This document shows, in pieces, positions 25,641 through 39,560 of a DNA stretch of 64,000 nt (positions are counted from its first letter, which is position 1; every line of letters begins with the position of its first letter). The notes beneath the pieces are model-generated. The model was not told the DNA's origin and did no database searches. It saw only the letters and a program-made list of their open reading frames with translations. The stretch spans positions 48,050,346-48,114,345 of the forward strand of contig NC_134648.1 of NCBI RefSeq assembly GCF_030463565.1, given 5' to 3'. The position numbers and the translations under genes were made by a program. The stretch comes from Pelecanus crispus. Taxonomy: Eukaryota; Chordata; Aves; Pelecaniformes; Pelecanidae.

Positions 25641-28510
25641 TTTTTTTTTCCCCATATATTTCAGTAAGCCAGACCTTATTTCTCTGTCTGCTCTTGCACG
25701 CCTGGCTTTTGTTTAACATCTTAATAAAGATCATCTTTTTAAAGTTGTTTGTAGAATTTCTCCAGAGACTGGACTGTGAAGACAAACTAAAATCAACTTT
25801 GTCTCTTTGACCTATCTCTTCCTTGCATGCGTTATCAATTCTCTCCCAGCCAGCACACGTGGCTTCCAGAAGAGGAAGAAAAGAATAAGAAGTAGAAAAC
25901 TCAACTACAAACAAAATGAGATGCTAAAGATGAACATTACTGACTAATTCAAAAACTATCTAGTAACTTGGATACTTCCCTGGTTAAAACATAAAGGAAA
26001 AAAGTAATGGAACAGCCAGACAATTCAGTCTTGTCTTTTCAGTTCCTGGCCTCTCTTGTTTTCTCAGTCTCTCAACTTGTAAAAGGTGGTAGGTTGACTT
26101 TATAATGGATTGTGTCCAAAGCAGACTCCTTGCTTAAGCTAACAGAGTGGAAAACTGGGGCCCATATTAAGGTGTGGAAAAAGACTAACTGGGAGAAATG
26201 GTTTAATATATAGCTCTACACTGAAATGTAGTCCCATAAAATGGTCTCATGGGGCTCCATAGTCTTGATTAAATGTGCTCATATCACAAGTAGAAAGATA
26301 ATCTTTGAACACCTAACACAACAAGCTCTTCTTTCTTTCTAAGAGTCAGACTGGGGCCTTTCCACTGCTCATGTTGCCACTACTATTGGCAGGTCTATGA
26401 ACCATGAAGAGACCTGCTGATAGCTGAGAGCAACATTTTGAGACCGAGATACAGTATTCGTAAGCTGTGGAATGAAGCAGATGTCCCTGGAAGCAGCATT
26501 TGATGTATCAAATCTTCACATTACAGATGACAGCATGCAAAGTAGAAAAATATATTACCTCAACTGTCAGAACCCAGAGTGAACTGGTACAGGTGGTAGA
26601 CAGAAAATCTTTCTGCTTTTAGGAATTATTAAGTCACAATAAATACTAATTTCTGTGCTATCATTCCTATAGTAACTTTTCAGAAACCTGCTCTCTAAAA
26701 CAACATCAAGTAGAGCAAGGCCTTGAACAGCCTGTGAACAGAATTGTCAAAGAAAAGATCTCAGAAAAATTCATCTGTCAATGTTAGACCACTGTATATA
26801 AAGAGAGGAAATGCCAGGTAGAGAAAAGGAGCATATAGTTCAATATGTTATGAGGGAGAGAGGGAGCCCAAGAAGATCACTGAGTTTACCAGCAATAGAC
26901 TGGAACATCACAAACTATTGGGGATGTTGATCAGCGTGGCATAATTTCTTGTACTGAACTTCTCTGTAAATGTCATTCCAAACAACTCTATTCAGGAAGC
27001 TTTTCAAAACAAACATTGCCTTCAAGTCCCAACACCACAGCACAAAATCTTTCTACCTTGTTGTTCTTTTGTATGTTTGCTTTGCATGGTGCCAACAGCA
27101 GAAGAGCCAAAATTCTGCTCTATTGTAACTAGTACAGAAATAGGGTAGAGTTGATGCATTTCTCCAGGGTTCAGGAAATCCATCCTACAGCAGGGTGGAG
27201 TTCTGACTGCAATTGGATACAGCAGTAGCCAGCTGTTTTAGGACAGGCTGGCCAAGCCTGGCAAAAGTGCCAAAAGTAAAATGATGGCCACAGAGTGAGC
27301 CCTGTAAAACACTATGGTTCTGGTTTGTTTCCTGTCTTGCCCACGTGTGCTTATTCATAGGTGTCTGTGAAGTGTCTTAAGTGAGCCAGGTACCTCACAC
27401 ATACAAACTGAGTGCCCACTGAAAAGAGGACAGGCCGCAGGAGAGCAAGCATGTAACTGTTACTGGAGCCCCTTTCACTTTTGCTACTGCTGTACTGCGG
27501 CACGCTTGTTTTTTTAGCTCCTGAGCATCTGGGTTAATCAGGCTGCCTGACCCTTAGACATTTTTGGCAGCAAAAGCAGTGCATCTGAGAGACATGCCTT
27601 GATTTAACACCCTGACACAGCTGGGCTCACTAGGCCTGTAGCTCTTAGCCCTTGGCTAGCCTCAGATCATACACACAGATACACATGCGGAGATAGCCTG
27701 TCCAAGAGCAACAAAGAGGAACAAGCCTCCCTGGCTCTGGGTCTTCACATCTGTTGCTGTCCTCTTGTCAAACCTGAGCTTTTTGTGATGTGAATTTGTT
27801 AGTGTCAGTTCTGTCCCCCCTGGACCATTAAATGCGTTCATAGCACCCCAGGAATAGGTTGTTAAAACAAAGGTCTTCAAAATTTAGTCAAGAAAGTATT
27901 TCTTTGTCACCTGTGGAACAAGAGCATCCTCCAAATTTGCAGTCCAAGGCTGGGCAGCTTAGGGCTGGTTTAGTGGCTAAATGAAGGAAGTTACTATCAG
28001 TTTCAAGGAGGGATTAGCTGTATAAGAGATAGAAAAGAGCAATGACAGATATTTAAGTGGACAGGACAGTGGGGACAGTGTTTTTGTTAATATTGAAGAA
28101 GAAGAAATGGAGAACATAACAATGGATTGCATTGGAGAAATGGAAGCAAAACCAACACAGACATTAAAAGCAGGAAATGGAGAAAGGCAGTAGGGTTTCA
28201 GCCAACCCAAGGAGGAAGAAGGTGGCAAGGGATTAACTCAGTTTAAGGAGTGAATATGTTCTGCCTCTGGAGCTTCCTGCAGGACAGCAGAGAGAACCTG
28301 AGGGGTGAGCTTAGCGTGGTGGGAGATCAGTGACCCAGAAGCAGACCTGAGAGTGAGCTGTGTGGAGGTGACAGTTGAAACTGCAAGAATCAAGGTACAC
28401 TGTGGGTAGGCAGAAAAGAAGAAGGGCGAGTCTGTAGAGAGAAAGAGATACTCTAAACATAAACCACACTTCAAGGTAGAAATGTGACTGTTCCCTGTTT
28501 TATGGGTTTT

Positions 28511-28528
28511 TTTGTTGTTGTTGTTGTA
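28511..28528. repeat. (TTG)n microsatellite
   Basis: Five or six TTG units follow a T run inside the intron. Confidence 0.8.
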
Positions 28529-30046
28529 CTTGCTGGTATTCGTGATGACATTTTCAACCACTAGTCTTGCATTCTACCTACAGAAGGGTGAGCTGAATTT
28601 GGCTGTCAGTTGTGCTGCATTAACAAAGTGGACAAGCTAATTATGAGCATGGAACCTCTATGTAAGAAGCATAAAGATCCATCTGGATTCTCAGCTCTCA
28701 GAAGGACCATGCAGTATCAGCAGCAAAAGGAACCATAAGTATGGTTCTTAGAGATGCAAAATTCTCTCCAAGAGACAGTAAACATAGAAACAGGCACCTC
28801 ATTTGACAATAGCATTTCAAATTATGGCTGACTGAAGTAAGGGGTTGTGTTTTGCAAATGTCATATCTGCATCCCTCTCCCTTCCTGTATGGACTCCAGT
28901 TTATTTCACTAAAATTGAACTGAGATAAAATACAGGAGTCCTTCACTGGCCTTTTAGCTGCCAGGAGCACCTGGATTACTGGCAACTTGCTGACTGAAAT
29001 CTGAAAGCAAAATGTTTCAGACAAAACTATAGAAACTGCACACGTATGCCTGGGTCTGTTAGTCATCAGGATATCACATGGGGATTGGAGATTACAGTGC
29101 TTTTCTGGGGAAGAGCTCACAGTAACTGTGTAACACTGCAGAGCTGAACGAATGAAGGAGAAGGACTCTGGCAGAGAGACAGGAGTGTACACACAGAAGT
29201 CTGGAGTGGTCAAAATAGAGTTGAGCAGGAAGGAAGAAAGGCAAGGAGGGATAAGGGAGGAGAGGACAAACCAGGAATAGATGGATCAATTGTATAGATT
29301 TTAAGGACAGAATAGATCATTGCAGCTATATAGCTTGACCTTGCCTTGTGAGTAGACCCATTTTTTATGTAGGAGGGCATGGTCTCAGTTTGGTAATGAA
29401 TCTTTATAACGGTTAAAGGAAGTGCAGTTGTACTCCACAGAATATAGTTTTGTTGTAACTCAAATGCTGAGATAAATGCAGGAGGATTTGCATAAAGTAT
29501 CTGCTTGAGGACTGGCACTGGACAACTGGAGATTAAATGCATCCTGTGGGTCTCAGTTTCCAAGACAAGTGAGAAATCTTGCCTAAATGAGCTGTCTCTG
29601 CTGAGACAATATACAAGGACTTAACTTTTGAATGTAGCATGTTTTTGCCAGTGTGTGCATTTCTGTTCTGAGGTTGCTTACTCATTTTACTTCAAATTGC
29701 TGGAATAAGGTGACCTCAGCATTACTAGTTGAGTTGTACTTTGGTGGTCCAATACCATTTACTCTCTCCTTTATCCTCCAGAATCAGCTTCTAAGGCATG
29801 TGAGACAATTAAGTGTTTTAGGCACATCAAAGTCTTGCTGGTAGCTCGATTGTTCATCTGTCTTGCTCTGCCTTTTTAGAGTTGGTTGCTGTCACTGCCT
29901 TTTTCATACCATGTTCAGGCACAGCCTTCATAGCTGCAGTCCTAGTGAGATTATGTAAACTAGGAGAATTCTCAGTTTTTTGAGACTTATTCTTCCTTGG
30001 TATATCCCTTCTTATCTCTGTCTAATTTGATGCTTTTACCTGTTAG

Positions 30047-30132
30047 GGTGACCTCGACTGAAAGGCAACTGAACGGATTCCAGAACAGCCTTCACAGTGC
30101 CACATCCTGTGAGCCAGGGACAAATTCCACAG
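30047..30132 (+). CDS. TTLL5: TTLL5 penultimate exon
   Basis: The acceptor is TTTTACCTGTTAG. The first base G completes the Lys codon begun at the end of the exon at 22835 (..RISK), and the frame continues VTSTERQLNGFQNSLHSATS and CEPGTNST. The QLNG.Q.SL motif is the TTLL5 tail motif. The donor G|GTGAGC leaves one base. If the donor were not used, the frame would reach a TGA at 30150-30152 after only six more codons, so a transcript ending here is also possible; an AATAAA lies at 30475-30480. I prefer splicing to 50162, because the junction then rebuilds the expected D-P..I terminus. Confidence 0.85.
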
Positions 30133-33100
30133 GTGAGCGCCAGTGCCAATGACCAGGAAAGTGGGGGTGGGCATGCTGGGATGCTTTCATCTTTCTCAAG
30201 CACTGGCAGGGAAAAAACTTTCTCAGCAAGAAGAAACACAGCTGCCTACCCTGCATGTAGTGGTTCCTAGGTAACAGTCTGGGCTCAGCTGTGCAGGGAA
30301 TTTATTCCTCCTGGGATTAAAAAGACTAAACAGAAGGGAGCAAAGGCTGAGTTTCATGGAGTTGGAAGAGGAAGATCCCTGAAAATGTGGCTGGGAAAAA
30401 AAACTTGGCTAAAATGGCTCCTCTTTGCTTTAGGCTTTGGCTCAAAGATGCTCTGTTGTTTAAGCTTGGCCTGTAATAAAGGGCCAGGACATTCTTTACA
30501 TTTTTCTTTAGTCTTACAGAAAAGCCCCTTATTTCAGAAAGACATAGCTGAGACTTGTGAATCAGCTGCATAGTGAAGTCAATCAGCAGAGGTGAAAGTT
30601 CCCAAAGGAAAATCACTGAGACTTATAGAATCAAATCTTCATCATTCCCTAGTGGCTAATTAATTCAAACAGGTTTATCTGCTGTTAAGGTCTCAGTAAA
30701 TGAGAACCCAATCCATTTTTCATTGATGCAGACCTATTAGCAGGTAGAGCGTAGCCTTGATGAACCCATATTACCCATGGCCCATAGTAATTTGTGATGG
30801 TGCTGTAATGGAATATATGGACAAATTATGGTCTAGAATGCTTTAAAAAATTATGTTTCTGACCTTTTGTTTTCCTGTGAAAACCCTGAAAACATGACTT
30901 GAGTATCACTAATGCAGTGATCTCTGTGTTTTCACAGGCTGAAAGAAAAGTTTGCATAGGGGTGAACTACCCAATTCATCTCTTGCATATTTAGCTCTGA
31001 AACTTAAAGATGACATTTCCATTATTAATGTCAGTGACTTTATAGCTGATCCTCTAGCACAAACATTCAGCTAATGCACTTATCGTACAGTTCCAAACTG
31101 CCTCCCATGCTTTACCACCTGCCAAAAACTCCAGTTATCCTACCAGAAATTTTATAGGGTGAATAGCCATAGTCAATAAGAAAGACCATACAGCACATTG
31201 GAATGTGACAGTGTAGGAATGGAATATAATGGGATTATGAAAATAAATAAAATTATGTCAACACTGTAGTATATGTATATTTGAGGGAAAAGTTCTGGTC
31301 TACTGTATAGTTCAAGTTGAGTTTTTAGTACAGTATATAAAGCAAGGTTACACATAAATTTACAAGTAAATGTAAAAATGGAGTTCTCAATATATTGACC
31401 AAACTGGTTTGCTGAGTGGACTTACATGAAAGTGTTTGTGTGCTGAATTCTGCCTCCTTTTTCACAGTTTTAAGAGCACTTAAACACTAAAACAGTTGCC
31501 ACCCTGTAATTTTAACCTCTGCAAGAGATTTTCTCCATCTCCTCTGGGTACTGTTGTTGTTATGTATGTCTGTGATAACTGTAGGTAGCATTTTTCTATC
31601 CTTCCCTGTTTCTGTGAATATTTATGCAGAGCATGCATGAGGATTGTTGATAATATTAATGATGGAAGGCAACAGCCAGAGCTGCAGGAAGACTATAGCC
31701 TAGATAACAACTACAAAGTTCAGGGTAGTCACCCTCCCCAGGAATACTTATAATCCAGTGAGAACTGAGAACTTCAGCTCGTGTTTCCTTCTGTAGGACT
31801 AGGCTAGCTGTACTGTACTAAACTTATCCTCTCTCTGAAGCTGAAACAAAGGGTTTAGCCTGCCATTCAGCTAAGAGTGTGAGGGTTTAGTTAGAAACCT
31901 GGTTTGGCTAGGGGTAGGCTAGCAGAACCATGGTGGGTGGGTCACTTAAAGCTTCCTTGTTGCTAGAAGAGGTATATAGCTCCAAGAACAGTGCTAAATA
32001 TTGCGGTGATTGAACTAACTAGAGCAAAATGTTTGTTCTTGGAAACTGGGGAATGATATTTTCTTCAGCTTTGCACCAAGCCACTGGTATGCGTCAGAGG
32101 CTGCTGTGCCCAGTCTTGTGTGTCTCAGAAACTACTCTGGTCCTTCCTGCAGGAACAGCTGTTTTTCTTCTTCATTCTCTCCCTATTGATTGCTTACACT
32201 AGGGCCCTGATTTCCCTCATCAGCATCTTATTTGGGGTTACTGTTTCACATGTATTTAGTATCCTAGATACCAACTACAGGGGTTGGACACACAAGTCAT
32301 AAAGCAGATTACAGAATAAACTGAAAGCATTTAAAGATAGAAGGCTGTGAAAAGTTGCAGAGATAAAGGAGGAACCAGGAAGAACCTCTGTATAAACACA
32401 CACAAATGTTCAAAAATGTCTGAGAAGCTTGAATAGGCCTTCTCTTCTAACAGCCTATCTGAGGATAGCTATGGGGCACTGCAGAGAAGCAGCATAAAGG
32501 TGTCACAAATAATCTAACCAAAAGTAAGGATGATGCTCAAAGGAAAGAGAGTCAGGCAGTGTGGAAACTTTTAACCAGGTTGTCCAGAAAACAATTCCCT
32601 GGTGGTTAGTAATGCAACTGTAGGAGAATACCAGTTGTAGATACTGTTGTGCGGTGGGCTCAAGCTCTTGAGGATGGATTCCTTGAGATGAAATAAAAGG
32701 GAGAATAAAAGCAATTCTGCAAAGCAGCTCAGGATTCTGAAACAAGCCACCACTACAATGAAAGTGTGGCAACCTCTCATCCCTGTGGCCTCATCCTCAT
32801 TTCATGAGAGGCAGAAGTTGTGTGTGAACTGTGTGCCACTGGCGTAATCAGAGAGAATGCAGAGATTCTCATGAGTATCTACAGACAGGAAGCTAAATCT
32901 GCAAGTTATCATTTGGGATTAATTTGTAGTGTCTGAACAGACAGTTTTGTATCAAAGTTCCTGTCAGTCATTCTGAAAATACAGCCATTATCACATTGCT
33001 TTTTTTGTTCTGTGTTACTTTGAGGGCCCCACAGCATTACACTGATTGTTTCCTGCTTCATGGAATTTAGCAATTCAATTAATATTAGTGAAATAGGGTG

Positions 33101-33754
33101 ATTGTGAACTAAGAAATCAATTCTCTTTTCCAAGTCTTCTTCAGAATATAGCTTGCTGAGTAACAGCTAAGCTAAGTAGTATGGTGGGTTGTTCAGTTCC
33201 AGGTTGTCTTTCTGAGGCTGTGTTTGATACAGCAAGTTCAGATGATGAAGGACGGAACCCACAGGCTGGTCTTTTTTTTTAATATATTTTTATATATTAA
33301 CAATTTAAGGTATATGGAGACATTTTGCCATATTTTGCTGTTTTATTTTCTGTTCTTCTCTAGTGGCATTAGGTGAATAGTGGATGAATTCTTTTTATCA
33401 AGAAAGTGAAGTTCTAGGTAAAAGGTGTAATTTTTCCACCGGAATTTAGCTTTTGAACAACTGGCAAGAAACATCAAGGAAGTTCTGTAGCTACATGGAA
33501 GACCTCATAGTTAGAAATTTGTTATATTTATTATTCTTCCTTTTTGAACATGCCAACACAAAGCAGGCTTTACAGAGAATTGAGGATGAAGGGTACTTCA
33601 TGAAAATATAACAGCATAGTCCCAGGCAGCTTCCCAGTTCCCGAGCTGGACTCTTGTCCTGCCTGGAGACAGGAACAATCTGAAAATATAGTTAACCCCT
33701 CAGTGCAGTTGTGGAGTAGATGCACAAGGTGATGACCAACCGCAGCTGATTTTA

Positions 33755-33772
33755 TTTGGTTTGGTTTGGTTT
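33755..33772. repeat. (TTTGG)n short tandem repeat
   Basis: About three and a half tandem TTTGG pentamers. Confidence 0.75.
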
Positions 33773-36700
33773 GTAAAGGTAACAGCAACTGTGAGTAAAA
33801 TCTGTCTTCTGTCTTTGTGCTTCTCTCTTTTGTTTGCTGTCAACCTTTTGAGAGTTTGTGAAAATTTTATTTTAAAAGCTTCAGAAGACAGAATGCCTCT
33901 GGGGTTCTGTTTTGCTATGGCAAAAATACAATGTGCTAATAACCTGTATAATTACAAATATAAATCATGATTAAAGCTGGGCAAGACTGATGCCTGGCTC
34001 CAGACTTGACAGGACTTTCACCTTTTCATACTCAGACTGATTAACAGTGATGCAGTTTTGTTGTGCTGATGTTTATATTACTAGTATCTGCATGGCTTTT
34101 CCACTACGTGTGCTGGGAGAAGAAAAAAGCATTAGAGTTACTGATTAGGGGAGGTAAAAGTAATATGCTATCTGAGTTTGACAGCAGTGAAGACAGCTAA
34201 TTCATGCAGTGTGTCAGATCTCTACCTAGTCTGGTTTAAAGCATGAGTCCAAAACTAATTTATTTGTATTCTAGTTCTCTTGAGAATACTTCATACAGAT
34301 GGTGAATGTCAAAACTCAATCTGAAGCCAGGGAGGAAACTTCTTGAGCTAGGTGGTATACGCTTGGTTTTATTCCCTGTGATTCCCAGGTCTGTATCTGA
34401 GCTTAGTTGCAGGATGATGCTCAATGTCTGTTTACTTTGGACATTCACCTGGCCCCCATATCTGCATGAATGCCAAGTCCTGAAGGTATGCAACTCTTTG
34501 AAATAAAATGTATCATCATTTGTAAGGGCTTAAAACTGGATCCTGAACTGCAAAGAGACTAGTTGAAGAATATGGGGATTAATAAGTTGGTTTGGATCTA
34601 ATCCATGTAGAAGGCAGGCTGCTGTTCTTAGTTTTCTAGTGATTTCCTTCTTTAGGCTAAGGTGGAGAGTAGTTTCTGAACACCATCCAAATAAGATGAA
34701 CGTGCAAGCAGTGTGGTCTGGTATAGAGCAATGAATGGAGCCTGCTTGCAAACTAGTGATAGTAAGGATCACTTTTGCACTTAACTCTTCTTTGCATCTA
34801 GCATGCTCCAGATTTTTTTCCTTTTACAGGAAATCTACAGGTAGACTGTGTATTTCTAAAGTTTTTTATATCCAAGATTATTGTATGGTCCTTCATAAGA
34901 AGGTCATGTATGTCTTGTTATTGGAAACCTGAAATTAGAGTTTATGTTGGAGGTGCTAAGCTGTGACTGGCTGTTGTCTACCCACTGCTTGAATTAACAT
35001 TATTCCTGAAATGCAGCCTCTTTTATTTTCTTTCCTTAAGATTATATAAGAGATTCTTTTAGCAGATGTGCAAAAGTACAAGCTTCAAAATTGTCTAGCA
35101 CCAGCAAAAAAACAAAAAAAAAAGGCAAGTAAACACAACAGGCATTTAAACAAGACGCATACAATCACTTTGTATTGTTTGTCAGATCTAGACAAAGAAA
35201 ATGCCTGGGATTTGGAGATTCTTTTATCAGCCAGTGTCTCTCAGCTCTCTTGAGCATAAGGGTGGGGATGGGATGGGATATGTACTGTTGCCACTGTGCA
35301 TGGCTTGTGTCAGACCCCCAGACATTTGCCACAGTAGGGTGGAATTCCCAGCTGCCCAGCCTTGTCCATGCTTCCTCAGCTTCTGCCAGGCTCCCCTGCA
35401 GCCTCGGAAGGCAGTAGATTGTTGAACACCAATGTATTTATTTTTATGTTGTTACCACATTCCCAAGAGGAACCTTGGCTATGATTTCAGCTGGTCTCAC
35501 CACACTGTCCAAATCCTTCATCAGGAACAGCTGGGAAAAGAAATCACTCAGGTTTCTGCACAGCACATTGCTGGTACGCCTCCTCCCTCCCACTAATCCC
35601 GTTAATTCCAGTCTTCATTTGCCACTCTCCTGGTTCTCTCTTGTTGCTGTGACTGACTGCACAAGTGGTCTTGACTTTGAAAGGTGACCTTCAAATGGGC
35701 ACCTCGACTAACCTCAACCTCAGACTACTTTGGCTACTCACGCACAGGGTATCTTATGACACAAAAGAGCAATTTTTGATGTCACCTCCTTACTTATCCT
35801 AGTCCAGGAACGGAGTAATGATGAGCTCTTCTATGTAAATCCTTCCAGAATCACCTGTCTGGCTGAGAAGCTCTGGGTGGGTCACTGAAAGGGAACAGCA
35901 GTGTGATATCCAGCACCTTGCATCAAACTTTTCCAGTGCAGCCCCTACCCTACACAGAGCCTTTGTCCACAGCAGTAATAACATTCTGTCAGTGTCTCTC
36001 CCTGTAGTGCTGTCTCCGTGCAAAGGGTTATTGAGAAACCGGATCAGTCCATTTTATCATATTTTGGAAAGCAGCGGAGCTTGAGGTGAATCCTACTATT
36101 GTGCCTCCCTTTTTGGGAGGGCAAAGAATCAGTTAGAATGGAGGATATTTGGATTTACATTTGTTTTTAGAATTATCTTCCTAAAGCCATTGTTCTTTCA
36201 TGCGTCACAAAAACATCCTGGATCTTCTCTCTCTCCCCCCTGCTGACTTCCACAGTTTCATAAAGAAGGTAAACAGGAAGGGGGAAAAGATAATTTCTCT
36301 CCCTGCTATAGTTGTTGCATCTGTCCCAGGTCAGATAATGACAGACAAGCCTGTAGTACCAGATGGACCAGAAGGGAAAGGAGAAGAGTAAAGACCTTCT
36401 CCTTACCCCATTTCTCAGTACTCTTTGAAGGAGCAGGGAACCATTATCTTATGACTAGCAATGAGCAAATACTGATGTCTCTAACCAATACCCCTAAAAT
36501 AGATACAAATTATCAACAGGGCATGACTATATTCAAGTTTATCCCGTTATCAGAAAACTGTGTGTAAGTCTCATTAAGTCCCAGCAGAGTGTAAAGCTCT
36601 GCCAAAAGCAGCATTCCTTCTCAGATGATGTTAAGATAATGTCCAACTCAGCCATTGCCTCTCAGCTAGAGCTGAGGGTCAGTGTTCAGTTCTAATGATC

Positions 36701-37579
36701 TAAATGACATTAATTCCTTAACTTGTGAGAGCAGCCTGCCTCCCACACCTTTAGTCAACCTTTTGCCTTTCTTTTATGAAAGGAAGGAGTTTTTTCCTGT
36801 TGCTACTGGTCTCATGCCGCTGAAAGGACATTCCAAGTCTCAGGACCACTGGGAAAGCAGGAGAAAAAGGAAAGGACAGTCTTGGCTTCCCTGTTTAAGA
36901 ACTAGGACCCAGCTTGAATTTTAGGAGCCTTCACTTCTGACAGACTCAAAGAAAACTCCGAAGCAGGATAAGTAATGACTTCAGGCAGTTGGCATTTTTG
37001 CCTGACTGGAGGCTGAGCATTGCTTGTTCTCAGTAGTTAGGTGATGGCGAACTGCCTGTATTTCCTTGCTGTGTTGGAAACGTCATTCAAGATCAGGTGT
37101 GCAAAGACTGGGGAGAGGTTATATAATATCTTGGCTACTTCTGTCTCACATCTGGCCCTTTGGCATTAAGCTATCTATAGAGAGAGAGGATGCCTTTGCC
37201 CATCCAAATTGGATTTTGTTTTAATCTGGCATTATTTTATTGAGACTAAAAATAGAAGCCAAAATGTGTGTGAATAGGGTAAAAGGCGTGTCTGAAGTTA
37301 TGAGATGAAACGTGGGGAAGAGCCAGAGAAGAGAGAGCCACAACAAACCAGGGAGTACGGAGCTGAGTAAGAGAAATCAGAATGAAGGCTGTCAAGTACA
37401 GAAGGGCATTAGCAGTCAGGGTGAGGAGCCCACCCAGTGTCTTCTCTGTAATATGGGGAGCAGGAAGGCTCATGCTGGCTTCCACTGCTATTTCTCCACT
37501 TGTTAATGAGGCTACTCACTGCTCTTTTCATGCAGTGAGACTTCACTCAAATACAGTTGTGTGTACTGTTTGTGTAACA

Positions 37580-37593
37580 CCCCCCCCCCCCCC
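37580..37593. repeat. C homopolymer of 14 bases
   Basis: A run of fourteen C bases within the intron. Such runs are prone to length errors in sequencing. Confidence 0.9.
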
Positions 37594-39544
37594 AAGTACA
37601 TTTTCATGACTTGGAACTGCTGCTTTCTCTTGCCTGCCCGGTCCAGCAAGCCAACTTGAAATTATGCCCAAAAGATGGGGGAGAGAACACTGGGCTTCTG
37701 TTGTCAGTTGTCCTGGCTTGCTAGTGTCAGTCACCCATGGATATAAATAAACTGCATCTATTTATTGCCTTTCTTAGTTGCACTATGTATTATCAAGAGA
37801 ATGCTGGGCATCACTCTAGGATTAGAAATTCCCTCTGCGCTAGGTTAATTTCTAGGATTATCAGAGCTTTTCAAGGAAGGAAGTTCCTGTTTTCAACACT
37901 AGATTCAGGACGCTTTGACATGCTTCTCCGTTCTGCCACAGACCTGCTGTTGGGTATGATGAAACAGGCCAAACTAGCTCTAAAAAATGTTAGCATGGGT
38001 CCCTGACCCAGTAGTGTCATCTATTCTAGTGCTCTGTTCAGTCTCATTCCTGCAGCTTAGAAGCGGAGTAGATAGGTGCTGGTGTCTGACTAAGACTGTA
38101 TACATCTGTGCTGGGAAAGTCTATATGGCACTGAATTTTAGTGTGCAGGTATCCTGTACATGACTTCACACAAGTCCTCTGATTTCCTTGTGACTCAGAA
38201 TCATATCCATAAAATGGAGGTAATCCTTTTCTTCCCCCTATGCAGCTGTTCTAAGTACAAAAGTGTTAAAGTTTTTGAGGTGCAGTCGTGGATGACATAA
38301 TAGTATGCAAACATGTTGACAGACATACAGGCAGATACTTTAACACCTCCTGGCAGGCAGAGAATAAAGGAGATTCATGCTGTTGTATGTGGTGATTCAC
38401 TGCAATGTCTCTTATCACTAGGGAGAATCAACCCTTAATGTTGGCTGCTGTCAGGAATTAGGTTTTTTTCTGTCCCCCCTACTCAACCAGAACCTCAACC
38501 TACTCAACCAGAAGGAAGTGGAATGCTCACCAGTAGCTTTGAAATTATAAAACTTCATAGAATTATATATATGAATATTTATGGAATTACTGAATTGGCC
38601 ATGAGCTGCACTCATGGTAGTAACATACGTATTTACTTGTAGACGTAGGAATGCCCCTCTCTGTGTTGAGTCCTCAAGATAGCCATACAAGAAGAACTCA
38701 CACAAAGTGATTTTAATTCAGTTTGTGAGAAAAGACAAACTGTACCATGCATTTCTGTAGGAAAAGGAAGGCTCAAAAGTCTCTTCAAAACAGGAAGATG
38801 AGGTTGAAGTTGGCTGCCTCTCTCATGTGCCTTTGTTTCCTTAATTTCAGCATATTGCCAAGGGATAGGTTTCTGGACTGGTATCCTATCTTAACACACA
38901 TGGTTGACAGTTTGGTTCCTAATTCAGGTTCCAAACTTTCTGTGCAGTGACATAGCTGGCAATCCTGCTTCCTAAACATCTTTCCAGATCCTCTGTGCTA
39001 TGTGATGTTTGGCTCTATGCTGGGCTTTCAAGGAGAGTGTATTTTTTGAAATACAGCAATATTTTTAATAAGCACCTCTCAACAAATGTCACTCGCATTT
39101 AGGAGCAAGCTGATGTGCTAAATACACAGGACAAGCTTTACCTACTAGATTAGCTGTAAAATGCAAACTGTCCAAAATAAACTTGGTACATTTCTAAGTG
39201 GTTTGGATTTTTCTTTTTAAAGGACTGCCTAAGGATTTTTAAGTAAAAGAAGTGAAGATGACATTGACTTTTTCCCATAACATGCCTAAGTAGGAAAAAG
39301 TTGCAGTATGTAGAATTAAAATCTATAATAGTGGGAAGAAGAAATTTTTCCCTTATACCCATTTCATTTCTTTTAAAGATCAACCTTTTCACACCACCAT
39401 CTCTCCTGCACCAAGGTCCTCAACATCTTTTGGAGTGGGAAGTAGACTCCTGTGCAGGCGAATGAGTAAAAGACACAAAGAAAGAGACAAAGCATACTGA
39501 TATGGGAGAAGGATTTAGAGCTACTCAAGGAGCATGTGAAGAGA

Positions 39545-39560
39545 TGAGTCAGATGAGTCA
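39545..39560. promoter_or_regulatory. Two tandem AP-1-type motifs
   Basis: The consensus TGAGTCA occurs at 39545-39551 and again at 39554-39560, nine bases apart. It could be a chance duplication. Sequence alone does not show regulatory activity. Confidence 0.25.

Larger units (their letters stand above)
22836..30046. other. TTLL5 intron with LINE relics
   Basis: A 7.2-kb intron. It contains old CR1/L3-like fragments at 23065-23165 and 25020-25640, both antisense to the gene, and a (TTG)n run at 28511-28528. The part from about 26.0 to 28.5 kb is purine-rich on the + strand without an identifiable element. Confidence 0.7.
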
